Part shown: positions 25,479 through 34,684 of the stretch, in pieces | How the letters are laid out: every line of letters starts with the position of its first letter | How positions within the stretch are numbered: position 1 is the stretch's first letter | Origin: Rhodobiaceae bacterium UBA7804 | GTDB lineage: Bacteria > Pseudomonadota > Alphaproteobacteria > Parvibaculales > Parvibaculaceae | Length of the DNA stretch: 64,000 bases | NCBI GenBank assembly: GCA_002480495.1 | Contig: DLCG01000004.1 | Location: forward strand, 1-64,000 | Direction: 5' to 3' | Translations under genes and position numbers: made by a program | Notes under the pieces: model-generated | The model's input: only the letters and a program-made list of their open reading frames with translations | What the model was told of the DNA's origin: nothing | Databases searched by the model: none

Positions 25479-26783
25479 TTAAGCCACGCTGGCGTCGACG
25501 CCGATCAATTCTTGAAGTTGAAGTTTTATGGTCTTGGCGTTGACTCCTACATCGACACTAGCGGTTTCGATAATGGTGTTATGGCCTGTTATAACGTGTC
25601 GAGCATGAACTAATTTTCCGAGCTCCAGGGCTGAATGATGCGGGTATAGAAGCGTGAGGCGCGGTGCATGGTAAAGCTGGGCGTATGCCATCATCTGATA
25701 GACGTCGCCCTGTGAGACCCCCTGTTTCGGATCATCGATCCGGGAGGAAATGCGCTTCCATTTCGTATCAATCACATGGGTGACGGTGCCTGCGCGACGG
25801 ACGAGGATATCCGGCTTTGTCTGGAAGAGCCCTCGCTCAGTCGTTTCTGCGGACAGGCAGAAAAGACGCCCGCCCTGCAAGGACACGGAGAGATCGGTCC
25901 CGGCCGCGGCCCAGGAAATCAGGCGGCCGACATATTCCTCGAATAATGTGTTCATCTCGAAAAGTAGTGCGGTGCCCTGACCCGCGCCGCCCGTCGTCGT
26001 CTGGTAACGCCCCTGCAAGAAAAGTCGTGCCATGCCCAACAACTCTTGCCATCGGCGATTGGTGCGGTCGATCACCACGTCTTCCCATCGCAACGTAGTG
26101 GGCGGAGTTTCCGCGATGTCGGCATAGACGAAAGCCAGTTCGCGCAGCCGTTGCAGATTGGCAGAGCTCCGGGATGTTCGAGACAGGTGCGCAACGGCGG
26201 CCTTCATGATCCGATTTAATGCAGTGTCCTCAGAGAGCTCGTCAAAGCGGCATGCAAGACGGGAAGGATTGGCTGCGTGACGGGTGAACTGGCGTGCAAC
26301 ATCAAGCCCGCCGCGCAAGGCCCGCAGATCGTCCTCCTTCTCGACATAGCGGCGGGGCATTCCTTTCCGGACCGCCTCGGTAAGCTTATCGCAGAAGATG
26401 CGGATCAAGATTTCGAGCAACGTCTCTCGCTGCCACGCCAAATCGGTTATCGATCCGAGATCGACCTTCAGATTGAGTGCAACGGCCAGCATGTGTATCA
26501 GGCGTTTCCGGATTGCTGCATTCTGATGATCGACGCTCTCGCTGGGTACGACGTCGATCTTGGGAAGGATCTCCAGACTGCAGCCCCTCGTGGCGAGAAT
26601 CCCGACGACGCCCTTCGCGCGCAAGCTGTGGCGACCGTGTTCGAGTACGCCGCCTCCTCCTCTGCCAGCAAAGGGGGAGCATTGCGCCAAAGCTGCGAGC
26701 CGGTCCGCGAAGTGCTCGGGGATCTGTCCATCGCCATCACCATAGGTGAGTTTGTTCCATTCGCGGACAGTATAGGATTGCAT
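25479..26783 (-). CDS. mcrC: McrC-like nuclease subunit of a modification-dependent restriction system
   Basis: A 434-residue McrC-type protein. N-terminal beta-rich region, then a central helical part, then a PD-(D/E)XK core seen as QTKPDILVRRAG and HVIDTKWKR (residues about 322-343), followed by DVYQMMAYAQLYHAPRLTLL. McrC is activated by the McrB GTPase and cuts DNA near modified cytosines. The ATG at 26783 shares a base with the mcrB stop (TGATG), so the subunits are coupled; a longer frame to 26828 would overlap mcrB by 45 bp without reason. It is the last gene of the four-gene minus-strand operon. The core motifs appear intact. Confidence 0.9.
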   Translation of the reverse strand: MQSYTVREWNKLTYGDGDGQIPEHFADRLAALAQCSPFAGRGGGGVLEHGRHSLRAKGVVGILATRGCSLEILPKIDVVPSESVDHQNAAIRKRLIHMLAVALNLKVDLGSITDLAWQRETLLEILIRIFCDKLTEAVRKGMPRRYVEKEDDLRALRGGLDVARQFTRHAANPSRLACRFDELSEDTALNRIMKAAVAHLSRTSRSSANLQRLRELAFVYADIAETPPTTLRWEDVVIDRTNRRWQELLGMARLFLQGRYQTTTGGAGQGTALLFEMNTLFEEYVGRLISWAAAGTDLSVSLQGGRLFCLSAETTERGLFQTKPDILVRRAGTVTHVIDTKWKRISSRIDDPKQGVSQGDVYQMMAYAQLYHAPRLTLLYPHHSALELGKLVHARHVITGHNTIIETASVDVGVNAKTIKLQLQELIGVDASVA

Positions 26784-29700
26784 CAGGCCGCAAACTCCGA
26801 GAAGTCGAACTCCGTCTTTACATTCCAACGTAGCTTCTCGCCTGCAAAGTCGTCCTCGGCAATTCCAGCAGGCGTATCAAGCCGACGTGCCTCCAGGAAT
26901 CGTGCCTGACCTCGCTCCGTGTCACCGAGGACGGCGGCAACCTTGGACCAGTCCTCGTGGAAGTACTCAGCCAGCAGCGGGATTACCTTATGGCGCATGA
27001 CCTCTTCGACATCATGACGGGTCGTGCAGCCAGTGAAATAGGCATGCCCAATCTGATGCTCCCGGTCAAAGAGATACTCGATGCGGTCATTGATCGTGCT
27101 TAGGAGCCGCTGCAAGTCGATCCCACCGACGTCCCGTGAAAGGATGTCTGGCTTCGGCATCAGTTCACGAAACGTAAAGCGGCGGCGCAGCGCAGTATCG
27201 AGAAGCGCAATGGAACGGTCGGCCGTGTTCATAGTACCGATGACGTGGAGGTTCGCCGGCACGCCGAACGGCTTCTTGGAATAAGGCAAAACGAGGCGTA
27301 TTTCGTTCTGTGTGCCCAGCCGCTTGTCCGACTCCAAGAGCGTGATCAGCTCGCCGAAGACCTTCGAGATGTTTGCCCGGTTGATCTCGTCGATGATGAG
27401 GACGTAACCCCGTGCTGACTGGCTTGTGCGAGGCGTCTCACCGCCGAAAACGATACCTTCCAGTGCGTCCCAGTCCACGAGTGACTGATCCAGCTTGTAG
27501 ACGGAATGACGTCTGAAGCCGTTCGGGTAGAAGCGAGCGCGCTCAGTCCCATCGTCATCGCGCCAAAGCCACTCCACATGGCGACGGTGCGGGTGGAATG
27601 CAGCATCCGGATCGTAGAAATATTCACCGGTGACTTTGCCCAATGCCCGGAGCCGATCCCGTCCATCAGAGACGACGACATAGTCGCCGACCTGCATGTC
27701 CGCCCTGAACGAGAAGGTGACCACGATGTTTCCATCGTGTCCGGTAGCCGCGGAATCCTTCTTCGACCTCCATTCCGAGACGATTTCGTTGAAATCGTCA
27801 AACCGCTCGTCCGACCAGTCGATGTCTCCACCCCAGCCGACATGGATCATGTCGTGGTCCAAGCCGAAGCGGATCTTGTCGTCGTCGATCTGCCGCCTAC
27901 CGAGCGCGACCTTGAACACACGGGCGGACCGGTCAAGCCGCGCGGTTGTAGCCTCATCGACCTGATCAAGCCTCGCGCGCTCGCTGACGCGCTTGAACAC
28001 GCCCTCATGGAGTTTTAGACGAAACCCGGTGTTGACCTTCACTTCCTCCAATCCCTCATCAGAGTCGCCCGTGCTTGGCCGCAGGCCTTCGACAAATTCC
28101 TCATAGGACATCGATTGGTGGAAGGTCACAAACTCGATACGCCCATCCCTCACCAAACGCCGATACTCGGTCATCAGCGCGTCACGCTTCTCGTCGCCCT
28201 GAAGCGCTGCCGCTACCTGCTCACCAAGACACAGCCTGACCGCCTCCCACGCAGTTCGGTAGGTTTTGCCTGTGCCGGGTGGTCCGTAGAGGATCAGATT
28301 GGTAGCTATTGGCACCGCATTCTTCATTTCATCCGTCACGATATCCGCTTTCCCTTGCGAGCTGAGTTTGTAGGTGAAGATGGTCGAACTGCTGGGGTTA
28401 GGTTCGGTATGGTCGGGTGCGAGCACCTTTGCCAGTTGCTGGAATTTCTTACCGCCGAGGGTCTGGCAGATATTCGGAATGGCATCCTGCAATCCCATGG
28501 CCGTGGCAAGATCTCCGGCGCGTATCGATACCTCCGGCATGTCTGCCTCCCTCGCCGGCTCGATATAATAGTTCAGCGCACAGAGCCGAATGCGTTCTAC
28601 ATCGGGAACCAGATGACCATAGGGTTTGGATGGCCCTGCAGGGGCGTCATGCTGGTTGACGATGATGAAACCGGAATTGTAAAGACACGCAGCACCACTG
28701 TTCCTTGTGCTCCACCCACCGTTCAGGTCCGTCTCTTTGCGTATGAAGCCGACGATAGGCTTCGTCGGATAAACGCGATTTGGTCGCGTCCTTGTGGAGC
28801 GTACCCAGTATTCGCGGGGCTCACCGAAACCTTCGAATATTTCGCTGTACGCACCGGTTTTGCGGTAAGCGTCATATGCATCCATGGCCATTTCAACAGC
28901 CTCTCGGGTCAGCGAATCCCCAGCATCACCGCCACCATCGTCCGCATAATTGTGAACCACCCAGAGAGCACTTTGGACATCAATCATGTCGCGAGGTGCA
29001 AGACCACGTTCCTCAAATGCCTGCCGAACTGCCTTCATAAAGCGCAGCTCGTCAGCATAGACCTCCGCCATTGAGGAATGAGAAGGAAACTTGCTTCCAA
29101 CGGCTTCAAACCAAAGGTCTTGGCGAACTGTGTGGCGGATGTAGATTCCTTCGGCTGGAGCAATGTGCAAGAATAGAAATTCAGCAATCTGGCGGGCAGA
29201 ATCCTCAGAACCTTTTGGTACGGCGTCCGTCCACACCGCAACAAACGAATCCAACGCTGTAGCGTATCCTTCGGAGCTGCCAAGTGCCGCACGGCCAAGC
29301 TCGGCAAGTGCTGGCCAGAGCTTCTCTCGGTTGGCGTTACCCTTCGGTGATATCGGCCAGTACGCCCGCCAAGGCAGAAGGTTGCTTTTCACCAAAGCCG
29401 AGTGAATCGCATCCACGCTCGCTTGCTCAGCTGCGGCAACCTCAAGGGCTGTGCGCAGCTCTGCAGCAACCTGCAATTTATAATTGCGTTCTTCGGCATC
29501 GAAGACCGGATCTGGCTTGTCAAATCGTTCGAGGTCGGGAAAGAACACGCGAAGACGCTCGATCCAACGAGTCACAGCGGATGGATCCAAACTCAATTCT
29601 TGGTTTCCGGATAGGAGAAGTCCAATCAGTCTGCGTAGATTTTCCGTTGTCTCTAGCTTGACCTGGACGGAATGCGCAGAACCAAATGACCAATCGCGAC

Positions 29701-30001
29701 TAAGAGCAGAGTGACGCCCTCCATCCTTCATGCCCTCTTGATAGGGGAAAAGCTTGGTGACAAAGCCCGCCTCGTCTAGGCGCGCTCGCCATTTCTCGTG
29801 CAAGTAGAAATGCTGGCCCGTGCCTTCAATTTGCCACACGAGGCGGTCGCCTGATCCAAACTCGAGGACGACCATCTTTTTTGTGGCGATCTGTCCGGGT
29901 TGCATCTCAGAATCGTGAAGCACGCGAAGGAAGGACTTCCGTAGCGGAGACGCCCGCTCACGCTCATTTTCTTCTACCCTCGTGTCGATTGCCTGCCACA
30001 T
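26783..30001 (-). CDS. mcrB: McrB-like AAA+ GTPase with a large insertion
   Basis: A 1072-residue protein whose C-terminal half is the McrB motor: Walker A LILYGPPGTGKTYRTA (near 570), Walker B VLIIDEINRANISKV (near 865) and MNTADRSIALLDTALRRRF. In classical McrB the two Walker motifs lie some 75 residues apart; here they are about 290 apart. The extra segment includes FRADMQVGDYVVVSDG and RALGKVTGEYFYD, which resemble an EVE/PUA-like modified-base reader; that is inference. The N-terminal 550 residues have no named domain and presumably bind the modified target. It starts four bases after the TM0106-type gene, with GGAGGG upstream of the ATG, and overlaps mcrC. Confidence 0.88.
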   Translation of the reverse strand: MWQAIDTRVEENERERASPLRKSFLRVLHDSEMQPGQIATKKMVVLEFGSGDRLVWQIEGTGQHFYLHEKWRARLDEAGFVTKLFPYQEGMKDGGRHSALSRDWSFGSAHSVQVKLETTENLRRLIGLLLSGNQELSLDPSAVTRWIERLRVFFPDLERFDKPDPVFDAEERNYKLQVAAELRTALEVAAAEQASVDAIHSALVKSNLLPWRAYWPISPKGNANREKLWPALAELGRAALGSSEGYATALDSFVAVWTDAVPKGSEDSARQIAEFLFLHIAPAEGIYIRHTVRQDLWFEAVGSKFPSHSSMAEVYADELRFMKAVRQAFEERGLAPRDMIDVQSALWVVHNYADDGGGDAGDSLTREAVEMAMDAYDAYRKTGAYSEIFEGFGEPREYWVRSTRTRPNRVYPTKPIVGFIRKETDLNGGWSTRNSGAACLYNSGFIIVNQHDAPAGPSKPYGHLVPDVERIRLCALNYYIEPAREADMPEVSIRAGDLATAMGLQDAIPNICQTLGGKKFQQLAKVLAPDHTEPNPSSSTIFTYKLSSQGKADIVTDEMKNAVPIATNLILYGPPGTGKTYRTAWEAVRLCLGEQVAAALQGDEKRDALMTEYRRLVRDGRIEFVTFHQSMSYEEFVEGLRPSTGDSDEGLEEVKVNTGFRLKLHEGVFKRVSERARLDQVDEATTARLDRSARVFKVALGRRQIDDDKIRFGLDHDMIHVGWGGDIDWSDERFDDFNEIVSEWRSKKDSAATGHDGNIVVTFSFRADMQVGDYVVVSDGRDRLRALGKVTGEYFYDPDAAFHPHRRHVEWLWRDDDGTERARFYPNGFRRHSVYKLDQSLVDWDALEGIVFGGETPRTSQSARGYVLIIDEINRANISKVFGELITLLESDKRLGTQNEIRLVLPYSKKPFGVPANLHVIGTMNTADRSIALLDTALRRRFTFRELMPKPDILSRDVGGIDLQRLLSTINDRIEYLFDREHQIGHAYFTGCTTRHDVEEVMRHKVIPLLAEYFHEDWSKVAAVLGDTERGQARFLEARRLDTPAGIAEDDFAGEKLRWNVKTEFDFSEFAA

Positions 30002-30004
30002 TTC

Positions 30005-33000
30005 TTACCCTCCGATCGGCCGCAACGCGCAGAGTGTGTTCATCAGCCGCATCTGCTCGACCGAGTCACATTTTGCACCGCGAAGGTGTGTAGATCCAAA
30101 CACCAGCGCCAACGCCTTAGCGCGCGAGACCGCCACGTTGATGCGGTTAAGAGAAAACAGGAAGTCCATGCCACGTGGTACTTCTGCTGCCGATGAGGCT
30201 GTCATCGAGACAATACATACCGCGGCTTCCTGACCTTGAAACTTGTCGACCGTGCCGACGCGGATACCTTCAGGCAAGGCATCACTCAAAGCGTTTACCT
30301 GAGCGTTGTAGGGCGCGACAACGATGATGTCCGACCGCCGCAAGCGACGTGTCGTACCGTCCATTTCCGTCCAGTGTCCAGACAACAGCTTTTCTACAGC
30401 ATCGCTGATAGCGGCGACTTCTTCAGACGCAACCTGCGAGTTCCCGTCGTGAGAGACCGGCACCCAGAAGGCACCACTTGAAGGGAAGATTGTTCCAGAC
30501 AGCGCTTGGCGTTTCGTATTCGGATGGCTCGTCAACCTCCCCTCGTAAACCTGACTGGAGATAAATCGGCAGACATCTGGATGCATACGTCGGGAGACAG
30601 GAAGAAAGATGCCGCGATCGGCAGGTACGGTCGCATGGTCGCCCAACATCCAGTCCAGGCACGATAGATTCGCGGGAGCCGGATGTGATCCTTGGATCAC
30701 TTGCGGCAATTGACGCGGATCACCCACCAGCACGATGTTGCGGGCGGCCCGACCCATAGCAACCATGTTGGCCAAGCCCACCTGACCAGCTTCATCAACG
30801 AAGAGCCAGTCCAGAGTCTGTTCAAGCTCGGGGCGCGAAAAGTAGAAGGCGGTCCCGCCGACAATATCGGCTTCTACCAACACGGGATCGTCGTTCGACG
30901 TGGTGCACGCGATGCCGGTGAAGCCCTCAGGGTACCCATCCTGTCCGCCACTGACCTTGTGAGCCAAACCTATGTCTTCTCGGTCGATGCCCATGCCCCC
31001 TTCTTCCATCGCAGAACGACAGCCCATGAGCACGTTTCGGATAGCCTCGTGACTGTTCGAAGTGACGCCAACCCGGTGGCCATTTTTTACAAGAGACAAG
31101 ATCGTCCGAGCCGTGACGTAGGTCTTCCCTGTGCCTGGTGGTCCCTGAATCGGCAGAACGGTTCCATCCATGGCGGCAACTGCCGCAACCGCTCCCGGAA
31201 CCGGATCAACATCATCTGAAGAACCAAGTTTCGCATCGGAAGTCAGACGCGGCATCGCCCGAGACAAGAGATCGTCAATTGCCGTGAATCGGCGGGGACC
31301 ACACTGATCGGCAATCACATCACGCAGGGAGGCTGCGATGACGGCGGTATTCAGGGGCCAGTCCGGATGAAGCGTCAAATGGTCTGTCAGCAGATGCGAC
31401 TTCTGGGGTCCCGCCTTGACGGTGACCCTGCCGGCGGCTTGGTCCAGCACGGTAATGCTGACAGTCGCAGGTGGTCCGTCAGGAACAGGCACCGTCGCGC
31501 TTTTGCCGCTCCGCAGTTTTGTCTCCTGGGGTGGAAAACGGTAAGTACGAGCCATGGAGCGCTTGTCGCGCTCAGCCACGCCCACCGCCTCCAATCCGGC
31601 AAGAGCATCGAGATCATCGATCAGGTCGTCTTCGTCCTTGCCCACGCTGTCGAATACCGCCCACTGCGCGGGCTTCGCTTCACGTTTGTGGAACAGGCCA
31701 AGGTTGAACAGCATTTCCTGCCGATCTTCCGGCAAACCGGACGCCGCAAGCGTCGAACGCAGCATCTGAGTATCTGAATCCTCCTCCAACTCCTTGGCGC
31801 CTGCGTCCTGACCAAGCAATGGCCAGGGAGCCGAAGGCCGAACGCCAACCAGCCAGTTTCTCAGTTCCCCCGTCGAGATGCAGTCAACGCGGTTGTAGTC
31901 CTCGATCTCGTCGAGGATTTTCTGGTCACAGGTATCGCGCCATCGTTCGTAAGCCACTACTGACCCTCCGGCCGTCTTGACCTCACCTTCGCGCTTGCGG
32001 TCGTAAAAAGCCTCCATCGACTTGAGCGAATAATTGGTCTCGGATCCGATCAATGCTCCTCGCACGACCGCAAACAGGTCCACAAAGCGACGCTCGCGGA
32101 GCAGCCGATCAAGGAAAGCTTCTCCTATGCCGTACTTCGTCGTCAGTCGACGGAGGGCTGTAACCTCATAGGAAGCATAGTGATAGATGTGCGCCGTGGG
32201 ATACGCAGCGAGATGTGTCCGGAAGAACTCCAGCAGATCGGCGAGCGCTACCGCCTCCGCTTCATGATTGTGCGCCCAGAAGGTGCGGAACTGACCGTCG
32301 AACCAGACACCGTGCAGGTATTCCAGACCACCCTCAAAATGCGGATCGCCTTCGATGTCGTAGAACAGATCCCCCGCTTGCGGCTCCGGCAGCAAGTCGA
32401 AGCCCTTTCCGGATTCAGGTGCTCGCAGCTCGAAGTCGGGCTCGCCCGTCTTGCGTGCATGTTGCAGACGCGCCTGAGTAACCAGGCGGGTACGTGTGTT
32501 CTCCGCCATACCACGAATTGGATGATCGAGACCAGCGAGAGCCTCCATGGTTGCAACACCCGCCGCTTCCAGCTTTTTCACCTGCCCACGGCTGATATTG
32601 GCGACGTTGAACAGGCTGTCCTCTGCCTGCCAGACCTCGTTGCAGTGGTCCCCCCAGCGACAAGTGGCACAATCGGCACATGGTACAGGGCGGGTCTGAG
32701 CAGGGTTGGCCACAAAAGCTTCGAGGCGCGCCCGAGCCGATCGTGCGTAAGCCGCATAATCCGAAAGCCGAAGTGTCGCACGGGTGCCGTCCCCCAACTC
32801 GACATGGGCGAACTCTGGTGCCGCTCCCTGAATCTCGGTCAGCAAGTCGGAATAGAGAACCAGTTGCAGCACATGTTTTGGATGAGCTCGGCGCTTGAGC
32901 TTGGTGTCGGCCACCTCGTAACTGAAGGCACCAAGCGTAGAAGGTCGCTCTACGCGTTCCAGGAAGTCGGACCAGCCGCCCCAGTTTCTCGAAAGAAAAG

Positions 33001-33301
33001 CTCCCTGAAACACTATCTCCGGTCCTGTTGCCAGCACGGCACGCGTCGCCTCGGCATCAGCAGCAAGGTCACCCCGGGCGATCTCCACCACATTGCGGCC
33101 GGCGCTCTTGAGTTTTGCTAGATGCGCTGCCTCGTGCGCATCCCCTTGCTTTTGCAGCAGTGCCGCGTCTTCGGTGTCTTCTCGAGGTTTCGGACCGATA
33201 CCTCGCATGAACGCCAGATCAAGCGTGGTGGCATGCGAACACCCCATGAAGCGCATGAGATCTGAAGCAGACAGAAAGATATCGCCGCGTACGCTCCGCA
33301 T
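30005..33301 (-). CDS. TM0106-type RecB-like nuclease / RNase H-like / SF1 helicase fusion
   Basis: A 1098-residue protein with three modules. Residues 1-230 form a RecB/Cas4-like nuclease: VADTKLKR (D132, K134), the QLVLY motif at 146-150, and cysteines C21, C208, C211, C214 and C220 that could hold an iron-sulphur cluster. Residues about 290-500 are an RNase H-like exonuclease (FYDIEGDPHF, YNRVDCIST). Residues about 700-1098 are an Upf1-like SF1 helicase: IQGPPGTGKTYVTA, WLFVDEAGQVG, LVGDPRQLPQ, GTVDKFQGQEA and NVAVSRAKALAL. Such fusions occur in defence islands. It begins nine bases after the small gene and ends three bases before mcrB, so it is likely a functional partner of McrBC. Confidence 0.87.
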   Translation of the reverse strand: MRSVRGDIFLSASDLMRFMGCSHATTLDLAFMRGIGPKPREDTEDAALLQKQGDAHEAAHLAKLKSAGRNVVEIARGDLAADAEATRAVLATGPEIVFQGAFLSRNWGGWSDFLERVERPSTLGAFSYEVADTKLKRRAHPKHVLQLVLYSDLLTEIQGAAPEFAHVELGDGTRATLRLSDYAAYARSARARLEAFVANPAQTRPVPCADCATCRWGDHCNEVWQAEDSLFNVANISRGQVKKLEAAGVATMEALAGLDHPIRGMAENTRTRLVTQARLQHARKTGEPDFELRAPESGKGFDLLPEPQAGDLFYDIEGDPHFEGGLEYLHGVWFDGQFRTFWAHNHEAEAVALADLLEFFRTHLAAYPTAHIYHYASYEVTALRRLTTKYGIGEAFLDRLLRERRFVDLFAVVRGALIGSETNYSLKSMEAFYDRKREGEVKTAGGSVVAYERWRDTCDQKILDEIEDYNRVDCISTGELRNWLVGVRPSAPWPLLGQDAGAKELEEDSDTQMLRSTLAASGLPEDRQEMLFNLGLFHKREAKPAQWAVFDSVGKDEDDLIDDLDALAGLEAVGVAERDKRSMARTYRFPPQETKLRSGKSATVPVPDGPPATVSITVLDQAAGRVTVKAGPQKSHLLTDHLTLHPDWPLNTAVIAASLRDVIADQCGPRRFTAIDDLLSRAMPRLTSDAKLGSSDDVDPVPGAVAAVAAMDGTVLPIQGPPGTGKTYVTARTILSLVKNGHRVGVTSNSHEAIRNVLMGCRSAMEEGGMGIDREDIGLAHKVSGGQDGYPEGFTGIACTTSNDDPVLVEADIVGGTAFYFSRPELEQTLDWLFVDEAGQVGLANMVAMGRAARNIVLVGDPRQLPQVIQGSHPAPANLSCLDWMLGDHATVPADRGIFLPVSRRMHPDVCRFISSQVYEGRLTSHPNTKRQALSGTIFPSSGAFWVPVSHDGNSQVASEEVAAISDAVEKLLSGHWTEMDGTTRRLRRSDIIVVAPYNAQVNALSDALPEGIRVGTVDKFQGQEAAVCIVSMTASSAAEVPRGMDFLFSLNRINVAVSRAKALALVFGSTHLRGAKCDSVEQMRLMNTLCALRPIGG

Positions 33302-33310
33302 CTGCGCCCC

Positions 33311-33571
33311 CTAGTCGCGTACGATGCGCAAGCTTTTCGGCGGCACCAATGACGCCCGCTTGTTCTGGCCTGTCATCCGCAGCGAATAGCCAGCCGAAAC
33401 AAGCGCGGCCGCCTTATTGAGTGTCCTCACGAAAACGGCATTCTTCACATGGTGTTTTTCGGCTCCAGACTTTGGATCAGCTAAGCAATAGTTCTTTGGA
33501 GACCACTCGGGCTCCTCAGCAACACCATCTCTTGGAGAGACACGCTCAATCCTGACAACCTTGCCTGACAT
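33311..33571 (-). CDS. Small hypothetical protein, first gene of the McrBC operon
   Basis: An 86-residue protein, not recognised. It is basic overall, with a segment HHVKNAVFVRTLNKAAALVS that could be helical and a C-terminal Lys/Arg-rich stretch (GQNKRASLVPPKSLRIV). The ATG at 33571 has GGAGG five bases upstream, a strong signal that the frame is translated. It is separated from the nuclease-helicase gene by nine bases. The role is unknown; a DNA-binding or regulatory subunit would fit, but only the position supports that. Confidence 0.6.
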   Translation of the reverse strand: MSGKVVRIERVSPRDGVAEEPEWSPKNYCLADPKSGAEKHHVKNAVFVRTLNKAAALVSAGYSLRMTGQNKRASLVPPKSLRIVRD

Positions 33572-33676
33572 CCCAGCCTCCACTTTGTTTTCGCGATCTC
33601 ACCAAGGATTCATCTCGACAGATCGCGCGATCATTAATAGCTTATAAGGGTGTCAATTTCTGGCATACACAGTCAA

Positions 33677-34660
33677 ATGTCATTTTCTAAAGCCGTAGAC
33701 CTGCTTCGTCTTGCACAGATGGCCGCCTCACGAAGAGGAGGCGTCAGTCTTGGAGACATTTGCGAAGAATTCAGGGTATCGCGTCGCACGGCACAGCGAA
33801 TGACCGAGGCAATGGAACTTGTATTTGCCAACGTCACAACCTCGGATGCCCAAGATCGACGAAAATACTGGCGGCTTGAGGCGCCACCCCTCGAGCGTCT
33901 GCAAGCGCGACAGGAAACCGCGATAGAGGCGCTGGAGATCGCTGCCCGCTCCGCCCGGGATCAGTTGAGGCTGCGCCACGCTCAAGCGCTCGATGGTATA
34001 CGCGACGGACTGATGGCGCGGCTGACACCGCGAGATGCGTTCCGTACTGAAGTCGATGCTGAGGCAGTACTGGCTGGTCTGGGTCATGTAATGCGCCCTG
34101 GCCCGACTGTTGCGATGCGCCCAGAGCTGACAGATGCGGTGATCGAGGCGCTTCGCGGGCCATTTCGCCTGCGTATCATCTATGGCTCGGCGGAGGCCGC
34201 ACCGCGTGTGGTCGAACCACATGGCTTGCTGTTGGGGCATCGCAGCTACCTCGTTGCGCGACAGCCTGCTCGCAGTGAGACGATACTGAACTTTCGCATG
34301 GACCGAGTCTTTGCTGCCGAGGTATTGGACGAAAGCTTCACCTTCACATCCGGATTTATCCTGGAGGACTACGCCGCAAAGGCCTTCGGCGTCTATCAAG
34401 ATCCAGGGCAGTACGGCGAAGTGATCTGGCGTTTCGCACCTGAGGCAGCCGAGCGCGCGGCTGAGTTTCGCTTTCACCCGACCCAGATTCTGGAATTGCA
34501 AGATGATGGGAGCTTGATCGTCCGGTTCAAGGCAGCGGGATGGCTCGAGATGGTTTGGCATCTCTATCAGTGGGGTGACAAGGTTGAGGTGGTAGCACCT
34601 GCAGGACTGCGCGCGTTGGTTGAAGGATATCAACGGCCGGACTTCGATGCCTTGCCGTAA
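33677..34660 (+). CDS. WYL-domain transcriptional regulator
   Basis: A 327-residue protein with an N-terminal winged helix (VSLGDICEEFRVSRRTAQRM, near residues 21-40) and a central WYL domain (near 165-230, with RIIYG, VEPHGLLLGHRSYLVAR and FRMDRVFAAEVLDESF), then a C-terminal WCX region (about 240-327). Family members such as BrxR and CapW repress defence genes and are thought to sense nucleic-acid ligands. The gene diverges from the McrBC operon and is followed 24 bp later by a HEPN gene. The ATG at 33677 is my choice; GTG 33650, just after AAGG, is an alternative. Likely control of both flanking operons is inference from position. Confidence 0.85.
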   Translation: MSFSKAVDLLRLAQMAASRRGGVSLGDICEEFRVSRRTAQRMTEAMELVFANVTTSDAQDRRKYWRLEAPPLERLQARQETAIEALEIAARSARDQLRLRHAQALDGIRDGLMARLTPRDAFRTEVDAEAVLAGLGHVMRPGPTVAMRPELTDAVIEALRGPFRLRIIYGSAEAAPRVVEPHGLLLGHRSYLVARQPARSETILNFRMDRVFAAEVLDESFTFTSGFILEDYAAKAFGVYQDPGQYGEVIWRFAPEAAERAAEFRFHPTQILELQDDGSLIVRFKAAGWLEMVWHLYQWGDKVEVVAPAGLRALVEGYQRPDFDALP

Positions 34661-34684
34661 TTGAACTTCTGTTGGGGGATGTAA

